From the NCBI GenBank assembly GCA_964532175.1, contig CAZHGP010000025.1, forward strand, positions 1 through 21,858: a DNA stretch of 21,858 bases, in the 5' to 3' direction. This DNA is from JAVZCJ01 sp964532175. Its GTDB lineage: Archaea; Thermoproteota; Nitrososphaeria_A; Caldarchaeales; JAVZCJ01. Below the pieces are notes generated by a model, which searched no databases, was not told the DNA's origin, and saw only the letters and a program-made list of their open reading frames with translations. This document shows, in pieces, positions 14,585 through 21,846 of this stretch. The number at the start of each line of letters is the position of its first letter. Within the stretch, counting starts at the first letter, position 1. Made by a program: the position numbers and the translations under genes.

Positions 14585-15760
14585 CTACCCTTCTAAAATT
14601 TCTTTTCTATTTTTTAAAACTACTTTAAATCCACGTGAAGAAAGATAATGTGCTGCTTTACAAGAATCTACGGCTAATACATCAAAATTCATTTTTTCTA
14701 TAGGAGAAACAACCATACATGTATCTGCAAAAAATTCGATTCCTTTTTCTTCAATCTCCTTTTTATAGCCAAGCTTATTTGCAATATCCAAAATTTTTCT
14801 AGAAGTATAAAGAATGATTCTTCTTTTTATTTTATTATTTTTATTTTTTAATAGTTTATAGATTCCTATTATTTCTTTAAGGCTAAGATGTGGACAGCCA
14901 ATCAATCCCAAATCCCATTCATTACTTGAATGAAATTTTTCAAAAACACTTTTTATATTTCTTTCATCTAATTCGATTTTTTCTAATTTATTTCTCTTAT
15001 TAGACCTTGTAAATTTAAATAATGATACATTACTTGAAGTAGCTAATGCTGAACCAAAAGCTTTATATTCTTCTAATGAATAAATTTTTATTCCATTTAT
15101 TAAAGGAACGCCTTCTCCAACATATTCACCTATAGCATAACCTATGGCGCTTAAATTTGTTAAATCCATTTTCTTTCTTTTTTTAAGAATTAATTTAACA
15201 TTGATAGTTTCTATTCTATTTTCTTTAATTAATAATCCATAATATGGAGTTTTGCCAATGAGTGCAGAAGCAATAGTTAATGGCCCAGGTTCACGATTAG
15301 TATATGAATTGAAAAAAGAATTCGCTACGATAACTGCTGAAGATTCTCCCCAACTATTAAACTCATTTGGAATAGGTTTATTTCCTACAAGATATGGCGT
15401 GCAAGTAAAACTTGGAGAAACACCCATTTTTCTTAAAAATGAATATATTTTTAATTGTTGGGCAGCATATTCTTCATTAATATTTTGCTTTTTCCATCTT
15501 TTTTCATCTAATGCTCCTGGATTACAAGTAGTTTGAATTAATACTTTTTCTTTTGATACTTTTTCTAAAAATTTTAATCCTGGTTCTCCTATATTTTGTA
15601 TTGATATGCCTGAAATATGAGCACTTTTTATTGGAACAAGCTTTGTTGCATTAAATATTTTTCCAACACTTATTAAAATTTTCATAGCTAATTGTAGAAT
15701 TTCTCCTTTTTCTCCTTTCAAAATTTCTTCTTCCTTTTTAGAAAGGATTAAAGAGCACAT
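14585..15760 (-). CDS. phosphomevalonate dehydratase large subunit (aconitase X, DUF521)
   Basis: This is the iron-sulfur catalytic subunit of the dehydratase, 391 aa. Three cysteines in conserved settings, Cys120 (SFTCTPYL), Cys289 (IGCPHLS) and Cys348 (ADTCMVVSP), are the expected ligands of the [4Fe-4S] cluster. Other family blocks are KSAHISGISIQNIGEPGL, WGESSAVIVANSFFNSYTNREPGPL and LTNLSAIGYAIGEYVGEG. It lies 2 nt after the UbiD-like gene and 4 nt before the small subunit, so the three are surely one transcript. It is predicted to be cytoplasmic and oxygen-sensitive, forming a heterodimer with the small subunit. Confidence 0.9.
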   Translation of the reverse strand: MCSLILSKKEEEILKGEKGEILQLAMKILISVGKIFNATKLVPIKSAHISGISIQNIGEPGLKFLEKVSKEKVLIQTTCNPGALDEKRWKKQNINEEYAAQQLKIYSFLRKMGVSPSFTCTPYLVGNKPIPNEFNSWGESSAVIVANSFFNSYTNREPGPLTIASALIGKTPYYGLLIKENRIETINVKLILKKRKKMDLTNLSAIGYAIGEYVGEGVPLINGIKIYSLEEYKAFGSALATSSNVSLFKFTRSNKRNKLEKIELDERNIKSVFEKFHSSNEWDLGLIGCPHLSLKEIIGIYKLLKNKNNKIKRRIILYTSRKILDIANKLGYKKEIEEKGIEFFADTCMVVSPIEKMNFDVLAVDSCKAAHYLSSRGFKVVLKNRKEILEG

Positions 15761-15762
15761 TT

Positions 15763-17097
15763 TTAATTTTTAATGTCTTTTAATTTATTAATTATTTTTT
15801 TAGCTTTTTCACTTATTATTAAACTAGCTTTTATATATTCCCCTTTTAAGAAACTTCCAGTAGCATCTATTCCTACTTTCGTAGTTAAGCCATCTTCAGT
15901 ACTTGAAGGATCTAATGTAGAACCTCTTATTCCACTTATTAAAATCATATTTTTATCTGCTTGAAACTTTGTTGCTATGGATTTTTCAACTTCTATCGGA
16001 TCATCTATATCAACTTCTTCATCTACTATTACGACATGTTTTAAACTTGGATGAGCTGAGAATGCAGCTAAAATAACATTTTTAGCATCCCCTTTAGTTA
16101 ATTCTTTCATTGATATTACAGCATGTAACCAATGATATCCTCCAGGTGTTAATCTAACATCTTTAACATTTGGACATATTTTAATAACATTTTCTAAAAT
16201 ACTAGCTTCTTTTGGGATTCCCATTAAAAGTTGATGCTCATTTCCGGATGGCACTATTGCATGATAATAAGCATCTTCTTTAACCATTATCTTTAAAACA
16301 TCAACAACTGGTTGTTTTCTAACTTTATCCAATGTTCCTGTAACATCTGTAAAAGGCCCCTCATTAACTTCTTTTCCAGGATATATCTTTCCTTCTATAA
16401 CTATTTCTGCATTTGATACACATCTTGCATTTATTGTGCTACATTTTGTTACTGATACATTTTCATCAAAAAAATATGCTAAATCATATTCCGATTTTCC
16501 TAAAGGTGGTGAACAAGAAGCAGCTAGAATTACTGCTGGAGGAACACCTATTGAAATAGCTACGTCTACAACTTCTCCCCTCTTATGAATTTCCTTTATT
16601 AAAAAATATAAATGTCTAGGAACAACTCTAATAGCTAATTGTTTATCATTAAGTAGCATTAAACGATGTATTGAAACATTTTCAATTTCATTTTTCTTAT
16701 CATAAGCAGATACTATTGCACTTGTTATATAAGGTGCAGCATCTTCTTTAAAATATTTTATTATAGGCAATTTGTATAAGCTATCTATTTCTATTCCTTC
16801 ATGAACAGTTCCATTATTAGTTTCTTTCACATGCTTTTTAACATTATTAGCTTCAATAATTTTTTTATGAAGCTCTTTTATAGAAGAACAACCTAAAGCT
16901 AAGCATATTTTTTTACGAGTATTAAGAATATTAGTTACAACTTGAAATTTTTTATTACCCACATTTTTAAATATAAAAGTTTTATCTGAATTTAATGAAA
17001 TTGAAGCTATATCATATTCTAATGAAACTTCTTCATTAATTAATTCTACTTCATTTATTTTTTTTAAATAATCTAGAAAACTTCTAAAGTCAAACAT
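15763..17097 (-). CDS. UbiD-family decarboxylase, probable anhydromevalonate phosphate decarboxylase
   Basis: This is a UbiD-family prenyl-FMN dependent decarboxylase of 444 aa. Typical blocks are SIHRLMLLNDKQLAIRVVPRHL, the VAISIGVPPAVILAA core, NAEIVIEGKIYPGKEVNEGPFTDVTG (acidic residues at 231, 235 and 246) and the PSLKHVVIVDEEVDIDD metal/oligomer region. Next to the aconitase-X subunits, the likely reaction is decarboxylation of trans-anhydromevalonate 5-phosphate to isopentenyl phosphate, the archaeal mevalonate route described in Aeropyrum. It would need a UbiX flavin prenyltransferase, which is not in this window. A TATA box lies about 25 nt before the ATG, so the operon message is probably leaderless. 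It is divergent from tRNA-Gln. Confidence 0.9.
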   Translation of the reverse strand: MFDFRSFLDYLKKINEVELINEEVSLEYDIASISLNSDKTFIFKNVGNKKFQVVTNILNTRKKICLALGCSSIKELHKKIIEANNVKKHVKETNNGTVHEGIEIDSLYKLPIIKYFKEDAAPYITSAIVSAYDKKNEIENVSIHRLMLLNDKQLAIRVVPRHLYFLIKEIHKRGEVVDVAISIGVPPAVILAASCSPPLGKSEYDLAYFFDENVSVTKCSTINARCVSNAEIVIEGKIYPGKEVNEGPFTDVTGTLDKVRKQPVVDVLKIMVKEDAYYHAIVPSGNEHQLLMGIPKEASILENVIKICPNVKDVRLTPGGYHWLHAVISMKELTKGDAKNVILAAFSAHPSLKHVVIVDEEVDIDDPIEVEKSIATKFQADKNMILISGIRGSTLDPSSTEDGLTTKVGIDATGSFLKGEYIKASLIISEKAKKIINKLKDIKN

Positions 17098-17117
17098 TTA
17101 TACTATATTTTTTTTAA

Positions 17118-17127
17118 CTAATATAAG
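17118..17127 (-). promoter_or_regulatory. TATA box of the UbiD/aconitase-X operon
   Basis: On minus, CTTATATTAG is centred about 25 nt before the ATG at 17097, which fits a leaderless transcript for the operon. Confidence 0.5.
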
Positions 17128-17185
17128 AATATTTTTTTCCAATATTTTGCTAGAAATTAAAAAATCCTTATCTTAAAAAGAAAAA

Positions 17186-17194
17186 CTTTAAAAA
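17186..17194 (+). promoter_or_regulatory. TATA box for tRNA-Gln
   Basis: CTTTAAAAA is centred about 38 nt before the mature 5' end, implying a short 5' leader for RNase P to remove. Confidence 0.4.
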
Positions 17195-17248
17195 CTTATA
17201 GTTAAGAAAAATATAATTAATAATTGTAGCCCGGTCGTCTAGCGGTCA

Positions 17249-17266
17249 ATCTTAAAAAAGGGCTAT
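17249..17266 (+). other. probable D-loop intron of tRNA-Gln (18 nt)
   Basis: The D loop is 26 nt against an expected 8 (AGCGGTCA). The extra piece ends directly at the D stem. AGC/GCT and TCTT/AAGG can pair around an A4 loop, giving a relaxed rather than strict BHB, so the ends come from the tRNA model. Confidence 0.65.
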
Positions 17267-17282
17267 GGATGGCGGGCTTTGG

Positions 17283-17299
17283 ATCTTTTTTGAGAAGTA
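17283..17299 (+). other. tRNA-Gln intron at 37/38 (17 nt)
   Basis: Exon CTTT (17277-17280) pairs with intron GAAG. The bulges are GG^A and TA^A, with a short TC/GA inner helix. This is the canonical archaeal position. Confidence 0.87.
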
Positions 17300-17340
17300 A
17301 CCCGCCGACGGGAGTTCGAATCTCCCCCGGGCTACTATTT

Positions 17341-18297
17341 TTAAAATAATCTAATTATATTATTTTCTTTAATGGATTTTATTAATGCTTCTGCTATTAA
17401 AGTAGCTTTATAGCCATCTTCAATATTTACAATAGGCTCTTTCCTATTTTTAACACATTCAATAAAATGAGTTAATTCTAACTTTAAAGGCTCTAGCCAT
17501 TTTATTGTAGGAATAATTTCATATTCATTTTTTTCAATTGCTATTTCTTGTGTTAAAAAGTCTATTCTTATTACTCCCTCCTCACCTGTTATATGCATTT
17601 CTCTCTTTTTTCTTGGAGTAAGCCAATTTGCTTCTATTAAAGCACTTTTTCTATTTTTATAAAGAAGAGTTGCTTGAACATAGTCTTCATAATATTTATG
17701 TTTTATAGATCCACCTCTTGCAAAAACAGCAATGGGATCTTCTTGAAATAAAAATCTAGCAAGGTCTATATCATGAATAGCAGTATCTTTTATAACTCCT
17801 ACATCTCCTATTCTCTCAGGCCACGCACCTATTCTTCTTGAATATGATAAAATTATATTTCCAATCTCTCCTTTATCTATTAATTCTTTTGCTTTTTGTA
17901 CTACTGGATTGAAACGTTCTATAAATCCAACCATTAAAATTGTTTCATTTTTATTTTTAGATAATTCATTTTTTAAATTAATAGCTTCTTCAATTTTTGT
18001 TGTCATTGGCTTTTCAATAAATAAATCTTTTTGTTTTTTAATAGCTTCTAATGCTATTTCTCCATGAGTTATGGAAGGAGTACATATTGAAATTGCATCT
18101 ATTTCTTTATTATTTAATAGTTCTTTATAATCTGTAAAAATATATTGAATATTATAATTTTTTGCAATTTCTATAGCTCTTTCTTTTATAATATCACATA
18201 TTGCTATTATTTCAACATCTTTTAATTCATGGAAAACTCTTGCATGATTTTTTCCCCAAAAACCTGCTCCAATAATTCCAATTTTTATTTTATCCAT
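17341..18297 (-). CDS. Gfo/Idh/MocA family oxidoreductase, likely sugar-nucleotide dehydrogenase
   Basis: This is an NAD(P)-dependent oxidoreductase of 318 aa. The Rossmann start is KIKIGIIGAGFWGKNHARV, with glycines 10, 12 and 15. The EKP motif (FIEKPMTT, residues 94-100) and the catalytic D-x3-H pattern (KDTAIHDID, D171/H175) are intact, so it should be active. The VGFIERFNPVVQKAKELI block resembles UDP-GlcNAc/UDP-GlcNAcA dehydrogenases of this family. I choose ATG 18297 because GAGGAG (18310-18305) lies seven bases upstream; an ATG at 18312 would contain that site. The start overlaps the upstream gene by 8 nt. It is the last gene of the glycan operon and converges with tRNA-Gln. Confidence 0.88.
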   Translation of the reverse strand: MDKIKIGIIGAGFWGKNHARVFHELKDVEIIAICDIIKERAIEIAKNYNIQYIFTDYKELLNNKEIDAISICTPSITHGEIALEAIKKQKDLFIEKPMTTKIEEAINLKNELSKNKNETILMVGFIERFNPVVQKAKELIDKGEIGNIILSYSRRIGAWPERIGDVGVIKDTAIHDIDLARFLFQEDPIAVFARGGSIKHKYYEDYVQATLLYKNRKSALIEANWLTPRKKREMHITGEEGVIRIDFLTQEIAIEKNEYEIIPTIKWLEPLKLELTHFIECVKNRKEPIVNIEDGYKATLIAEALIKSIKENNIIRLF

Positions 18298-19432
18298 TAT
18301 TTTTCTCCTCATTTTTTATATCATAAATATCGTAAAAGTTTTTCTTGAGTTTTTTAGATATTTCAAATATCTTATTAGAAATTTGTTTATTTAATGTGTA
18401 TGATAAAATAATATCTGAATTAGCTATAAAATGTTTCATTTCTTTCTCATTCATATTTAATATTTCATTAGTAGTTTTTAAAATTATTGTTCGCTTACGT
18501 TTATACTTTTGTAAAAATTTTTCTTCTATTCTAAAAGGATCTATAATAATAAGTAATCTTTCTTTATTTAAAAATTTATTTTCTATGTTATCTATTATTT
18601 TTTCAAAAATATTCTTACAAATTTTTTCATAATGATTAATTAATTTAATATCATAATATTTCTTATTTTCTTGAAAAATAAAATTTTTTATTATATTTAA
18701 ATAATTTTCCTCATCTAATATTTTTCTAGGCTTTATTTTAAAAATTTCTAATATTTTTCTTTCTTCATAATTAAAATAATTTGATAAAAAAATAATTGAA
18801 AAATATGTAATTAAATTAATTTCATTTAAAATTATTGAAATTATATTTGCAGCTTCTGCATCTTTAATATATTGAAAATATATTTTTTCATATTCTGGCC
18901 ATAAAGAATCTGTAAAAGTTTTTAATATTTTCTTTATTTCATCACTTTTATTTTCTGATAAAAAAATTTTTTTAAAATCTATTATTCGTGGTGCTATGTA
19001 TCCTATATTGAAATCTTTTTTATATTCAAGACTTGAAAAATTAATCAATGTTTTTTCAATATATTCTTCTACATTTCCAGGAAAACTTGCACCATTGTAT
19101 ATTATAATTGTTTTCTTCTTCATTTTTTCAGCAATATCTTTACAAAGTACTTCTATTTCATCATGATTATTTTCAAGCATATTTCTTGTGATAAAAATAA
19201 TTGATGAAAAATCATCACATTCACTTATCTTTTTTATACTAATTTCTTTATTAATTAAGTATCTTATAAGTTCTCTTCTTCTTATATTTTTTACATAACC
19301 ATTTTTAAGTGATTGGAAAATATATTCATTATTTGTAACATAGTTTACTTTGATGCCTTTTTCTATAATATTAAAAGCTTTTTCTATTCCATCAAAAGAA
19401 GAATCTACTATGCTTATTTCATTTATATCCAT
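18290..19432 (-). CDS. degenerate nucleotide-sugar dehydrogenase-like protein (probable pseudoenzyme)
   Basis: The overall layout follows UDP-glucose/UDP-ManNAc 6-dehydrogenases. There is an N-terminal Rossmann-like strand-helix-strand (ISIVDSSFDGIEKAFNIIEKGIKVNYV), then TIIIYNGASFPGNVEEYIEKTL (residues 108-129) matching the family's STVPPGT region. FNIGYIAPRI matches the Y-S-P-E-R region, KDAEAANIISIILNEINLITYFS the central helix, and a C-terminal domain follows from about 290. However, the glycine-rich loop is lost (VDSSFDG), and no GG-x-C-x-P catalytic cysteine segment is present. It is likely catalytically dead or has a new role. The start is ATG 19432, eight nt after GGAG; GTG 19441 is less likely. 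The product is 380 aa. The gene is very rich in Ile, Lys and Asn. The homology is distant and my reading of it is tentative. Confidence 0.6.
   Translation of the reverse strand: MDINEISIVDSSFDGIEKAFNIIEKGIKVNYVTNNEYIFQSLKNGYVKNIRRRELIRYLINKEISIKKISECDDFSSIIFITRNMLENNHDEIEVLCKDIAEKMKKKTIIIYNGASFPGNVEEYIEKTLINFSSLEYKKDFNIGYIAPRIIDFKKIFLSENKSDEIKKILKTFTDSLWPEYEKIYFQYIKDAEAANIISIILNEINLITYFSIIFLSNYFNYEERKILEIFKIKPRKILDEENYLNIIKNFIFQENKKYYDIKLINHYEKICKNIFEKIIDNIENKFLNKERLLIIIDPFRIEEKFLQKYKRKRTIILKTTNEILNMNEKEMKHFIANSDIILSYTLNKQISNKIFEISKKLKKNFYDIYDIKNEEKNNG
18305..18310 (-). promoter_or_regulatory. Shine-Dalgarno deciding the Gfo/Idh start
   Basis: On minus, GAGGAG is seven nt before ATG 18297 and overlaps the earlier ATG at 18312, so the shorter protein is preferred. 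Confidence 0.65.
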
Positions 19433-19697
19433 TTTTTTCACTCCTTTTTGGAAGGATTTTAAACATCCATATTTTAGCTAACTTTCTCCATATTATTAGC
19501 CAGAGTGTTATAATACTAACTCCTATAAATAATTGTAAAATAGAAATTATTAATGAAGGTTTTTTCTCACTAAATAATGGTATAATTGCTAATGAAGAAA
19601 AATATAAAGCTATTAAAAATAAAATCCATGCAATAATAATTAATGCATATAAACTTAATAAAGTGTAAATTTTATCTTTTTTTATATTCTCTTCCAT
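19419..19697 (-). CDS. small protein with two membrane segments
   Basis: I do not recognise this 92-aa protein. It has a charged N terminus (MEENIKKDK), two long hydrophobic helices at about 9-34 and 45-68, and a basic C terminus (RKLAKIWMFKILPKRSEKNGYK) that would face the cytoplasm. It sits between the GlcNAc-1-P transferase-like gene and the dehydrogenase-like gene, overlapping the latter by 14 nt. It is therefore probably a membrane partner of the glycan enzymes. ATG 19697 is preferred over GTG 19706 because GTGA is placed as its ribosome binding site. Confidence 0.7.
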   Translation of the reverse strand: MEENIKKDKIYTLLSLYALIIIAWILFLIALYFSSLAIIPLFSEKKPSLIISILQLFIGVSIITLWLIIWRKLAKIWMFKILPKRSEKNGYK

Positions 19698-19702
19698 TTT
19701 TA

Positions 19703-20686
19703 TCACTTAATTAAAAATATTTGTGTAATAATTGATAAAAATACTGAAAGAAATGATAATAAAGCAATTATATAAACAACTTCATTTTCTTTCATACTTG
19801 TTCTAGCTGTTATTAATCTAACAATTGTTATAGGAGCATTTTTATCAAAACTAGCTTTTATCATATCATTTTCAATTTTTATTGGTCTATTTTCTATACT
19901 TTTACCAGACTTTAAACCTTTAAAACTAGATAAAATATAAAAACTATTTAATATTTGAGGCATTAAAGCAACTATTAATGAAACTTCTGTTCTAGCTATA
20001 ATTGCTATAGAAGCTATAGCTGTTCCAATGAATAAACTTCCACAATTTCCTACAAAAATTTTTGCTGGATAAATGTTAAATGGAAGAAAAGCAATCATGC
20101 TTGAAATAAGTAAAGTTGAAATAAATATTGCTTCAATAGATCCAACTATATAAGAAGTAATTATGCTTCCTCCAAATATTATTAAATAACTAATAATAAG
20201 TGAGCCATTAAGAACATCTATCATATTTGCTGTATTAGATGTTACAGCAAAAGCTAATAGAATAAGAAATGGATAAATTATTGTTAAACGTACTTTTCCA
20301 ATAAATGGAAGTATTGGATAAGGAGTGTATGCTCCTAAAAAAATGAAAGGAATACCTATTAAAAGAGTTAAAAATGTTTTTAATCTAGGTTCTATTTCTT
20401 TAATATCTTCCACTAAGCCTATAATTGTTGCTATTATACTTGAAAAAATAAAAGCTAAAAATTTTGAATTTTTAAAATTGAAAAATTCTATTATAAATAA
20501 TGAAATTAAAACTCCAAAAACTATTGCAATTCCTCCAATTTTTGGAATAAGTAGTTTATTCTTTTTATGTATATCTATTCCCATAAGACCATATTTTTTA
20601 GATATTTTTATTATTAAAGGAATCATTATTAAAGTAATTATGAAACAAATTATATTGCTAAATATTATTTCCTTAATAGACAACAT
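19703..20686 (-). CDS. GlcNAc-1-phosphate transferase-like membrane protein (AglH/MraY/WecA family)
   Basis: This is a polytopic membrane enzyme of the polyprenyl-phosphate N-acetylhexosamine-1-phosphate transferase family, 327 aa with about nine or ten hydrophobic helices. In archaea such enzymes start lipid-linked oligosaccharide synthesis for N-glycosylation. Family marks are GIDIHKKNKLLIPKIGGIAI (36-55), GLVEDIKEIEPRLK (90-103), NTANMIDVLNG (151-161) and PAKIFVGNCGSLFIG (208-221). Several usually acidic positions differ: the DD pair is E93-D94, the second Asp of the D-G-x-D-G type motif is N160, and the FVGD Asp is N214. A TATA box near 20717 suggests a leader of about 6 nt. It is the first gene of the glycan operon. 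Confidence 0.82.
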   Translation of the reverse strand: MLSIKEIIFSNIICFIITLIMIPLIIKISKKYGLMGIDIHKKNKLLIPKIGGIAIVFGVLISLFIIEFFNFKNSKFLAFIFSSIIATIIGLVEDIKEIEPRLKTFLTLLIGIPFIFLGAYTPYPILPFIGKVRLTIIYPFLILLAFAVTSNTANMIDVLNGSLIISYLIIFGGSIITSYIVGSIEAIFISTLLISSMIAFLPFNIYPAKIFVGNCGSLFIGTAIASIAIIARTEVSLIVALMPQILNSFYILSSFKGLKSGKSIENRPIKIENDMIKASFDKNAPITIVRLITARTSMKENEVVYIIALLSFLSVFLSIITQIFLIK

Positions 20687-20712
20687 TGTTAAAGCTAAAA
20701 AATAGTTAGATA

Positions 20713-20722
20713 AATATATATT
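20713..20722 (-). promoter_or_regulatory. TATA box of the glycan operon
   Basis: An ATATATATTTA-type box on minus is centred about 31 nt before the ATG at 20686. Confidence 0.4.
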
Positions 20723-20753
20723 TTATTTTTTAAATTTTAAGTATTTATTTTAG

Positions 20754-20763
20754 TTATATAAAT
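20754..20763 (+). promoter_or_regulatory. TATA box of the DUF354 gene
   Basis: TTATATAAAT is centred 20-21 nt before the ATG at 20779, implying a leaderless transcript. Confidence 0.45.
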
Positions 20764-20778
20764 TTCTTCTGATATTTT

Positions 20779-21846
20779 ATGAAAATTTGGCTTGATGCAC
20801 TTACTCCAAAACAATTACTTTTTTTTAATAGTTTTAAAAATAGAATTAAAAATAAAAAGAAAGTAAAAATATGGTTTACTTCAAGAAATTATGAACAAGT
20901 TACACCTTTAATAAAAATACTTGGATTAGAAAAAGAGATTGAAATTATAGGTTCTTTTGGAGGAGATACTTTAGAAGGAAAGCTTTCTGCAAGTATAGAA
21001 AGAATGAATAAATTAAAAAATAGAGTATTTGAAGAAAAACCTGATATAGTTATTTCAAGTGGATCAATTGAAGCTTCTAGAATAGCATATGGACTTTCTA
21101 TTCCACATATATGTATTTCTGATTCTCCTCATTCTCCTATTTATCCTCTTTCTCTTCCTATTTCAAAAATTCTATTTACTCCTTGGATAATACCTAAAAA
21201 AGAATGGATTATTCATGGAATAAAAAAGGAAAAAATACATTATTATAAAGCTCTTGATCCTGTTACTTGGTTAATAGATTTTTCACCAAATAAATCTATA
21301 TTAGAAAATATTGGAATTGATTATAATGAACCATATATTTTAGTACGTCCACCTGAGGTGCATGCATCATATTTACTTAATATTAATCATCCATATTTTT
21401 TACTATTTTATTTATTAAAAAAACTTCCTAAAATTTTTCCTAATTTCAAAATTATTATTATGAATAGATATTTGGATCAAGCAAAATTTTTTAAAAATCT
21501 TGGAAAAAAATTTATTTTATTAAATAAAGTTATTGAAGGCACATCTTTAATATTTTATTCTTCTTTAGTTATTTCTGGGGGAGGAACGATCACTCAAGAA
21601 GCCGCATTACTTGGAATACCTACGATTTCTATTTATCCAGGAAGATTACCAATTGTTATAGATTTCCTTAGAAAGAAAAAATTAATTTATCATATTTATT
21701 CTAAAAAAGATATTAAATATATTTATGAAATTTCTAATAAAATTGATAAAATAAAAGAAAAACAAAAATTATTATCAAAATATCTTTGGAAAAAAATGGA
21801 AGATCCAATACCAAGAATATTTAATGAGATTAATAAATTATTTTAA
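20779..21846 (+). CDS. DUF354 family protein, glycosyltransferase-like (GT-B fold)
   Basis: This 355-aa protein matches the archaeal/bacterial DUF354 family, which is related to UDP-GlcNAc 2-epimerases and GT-B glycosyltransferases. The start MKIWLDALTPKQLLFFNSF, the N-terminal domain block VKIWFTSRNYEQVTPLIKILG, PDIVISSGSIEASRIAYGLSIPHICISDSPHSP, and the C-terminal nucleotide-binding-like SGGGTITQEAALLGIPTISIYPG are typical. The biochemical function of the family is not settled. Its divergent position beside the lipid-linked sugar and sugar-nucleotide genes suggests a role in the same surface glycan. The gene is complete and ends 12 nt before the end of the window. Confidence 0.85.
   Translation: MKIWLDALTPKQLLFFNSFKNRIKNKKKVKIWFTSRNYEQVTPLIKILGLEKEIEIIGSFGGDTLEGKLSASIERMNKLKNRVFEEKPDIVISSGSIEASRIAYGLSIPHICISDSPHSPIYPLSLPISKILFTPWIIPKKEWIIHGIKKEKIHYYKALDPVTWLIDFSPNKSILENIGIDYNEPYILVRPPEVHASYLLNINHPYFLLFYLLKKLPKIFPNFKIIIMNRYLDQAKFFKNLGKKFILLNKVIEGTSLIFYSSLVISGGGTITQEAALLGIPTISIYPGRLPIVIDFLRKKKLIYHIYSKKDIKYIYEISNKIDKIKEKQKLLSKYLWKKMEDPIPRIFNEINKLF

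Larger units (their letters stand above)
17228..17334 (+). tRNA. tRNA-Gln (UUG) with two introns
   Basis: The acceptor AGCCCGG (17228-17234) pairs with CCGGGCT (17327-17333), with discriminator A17334. The D stem is GTCT/GGAT. The anticodon stem GCGGG (17272-17276)/CCCGC holds the loop CTTTGG plus A38, giving anticodon TTG. The variable loop is CGAC and the T arm GGGAG-TTCGAAT-CTCCC. A 17-nt intron sits at 37/38 and about 18 extra nt in the D loop. Removing both gives 72 nt. It lies between divergent (UbiD operon) and convergent (Gfo/Idh) protein genes. Confidence 0.92.

Noticed and set aside
18298..18312. Earlier ATG for the Gfo/Idh gene
   Set aside because: Its first codons contain the GAGGAG site that serves the ATG at 18297.
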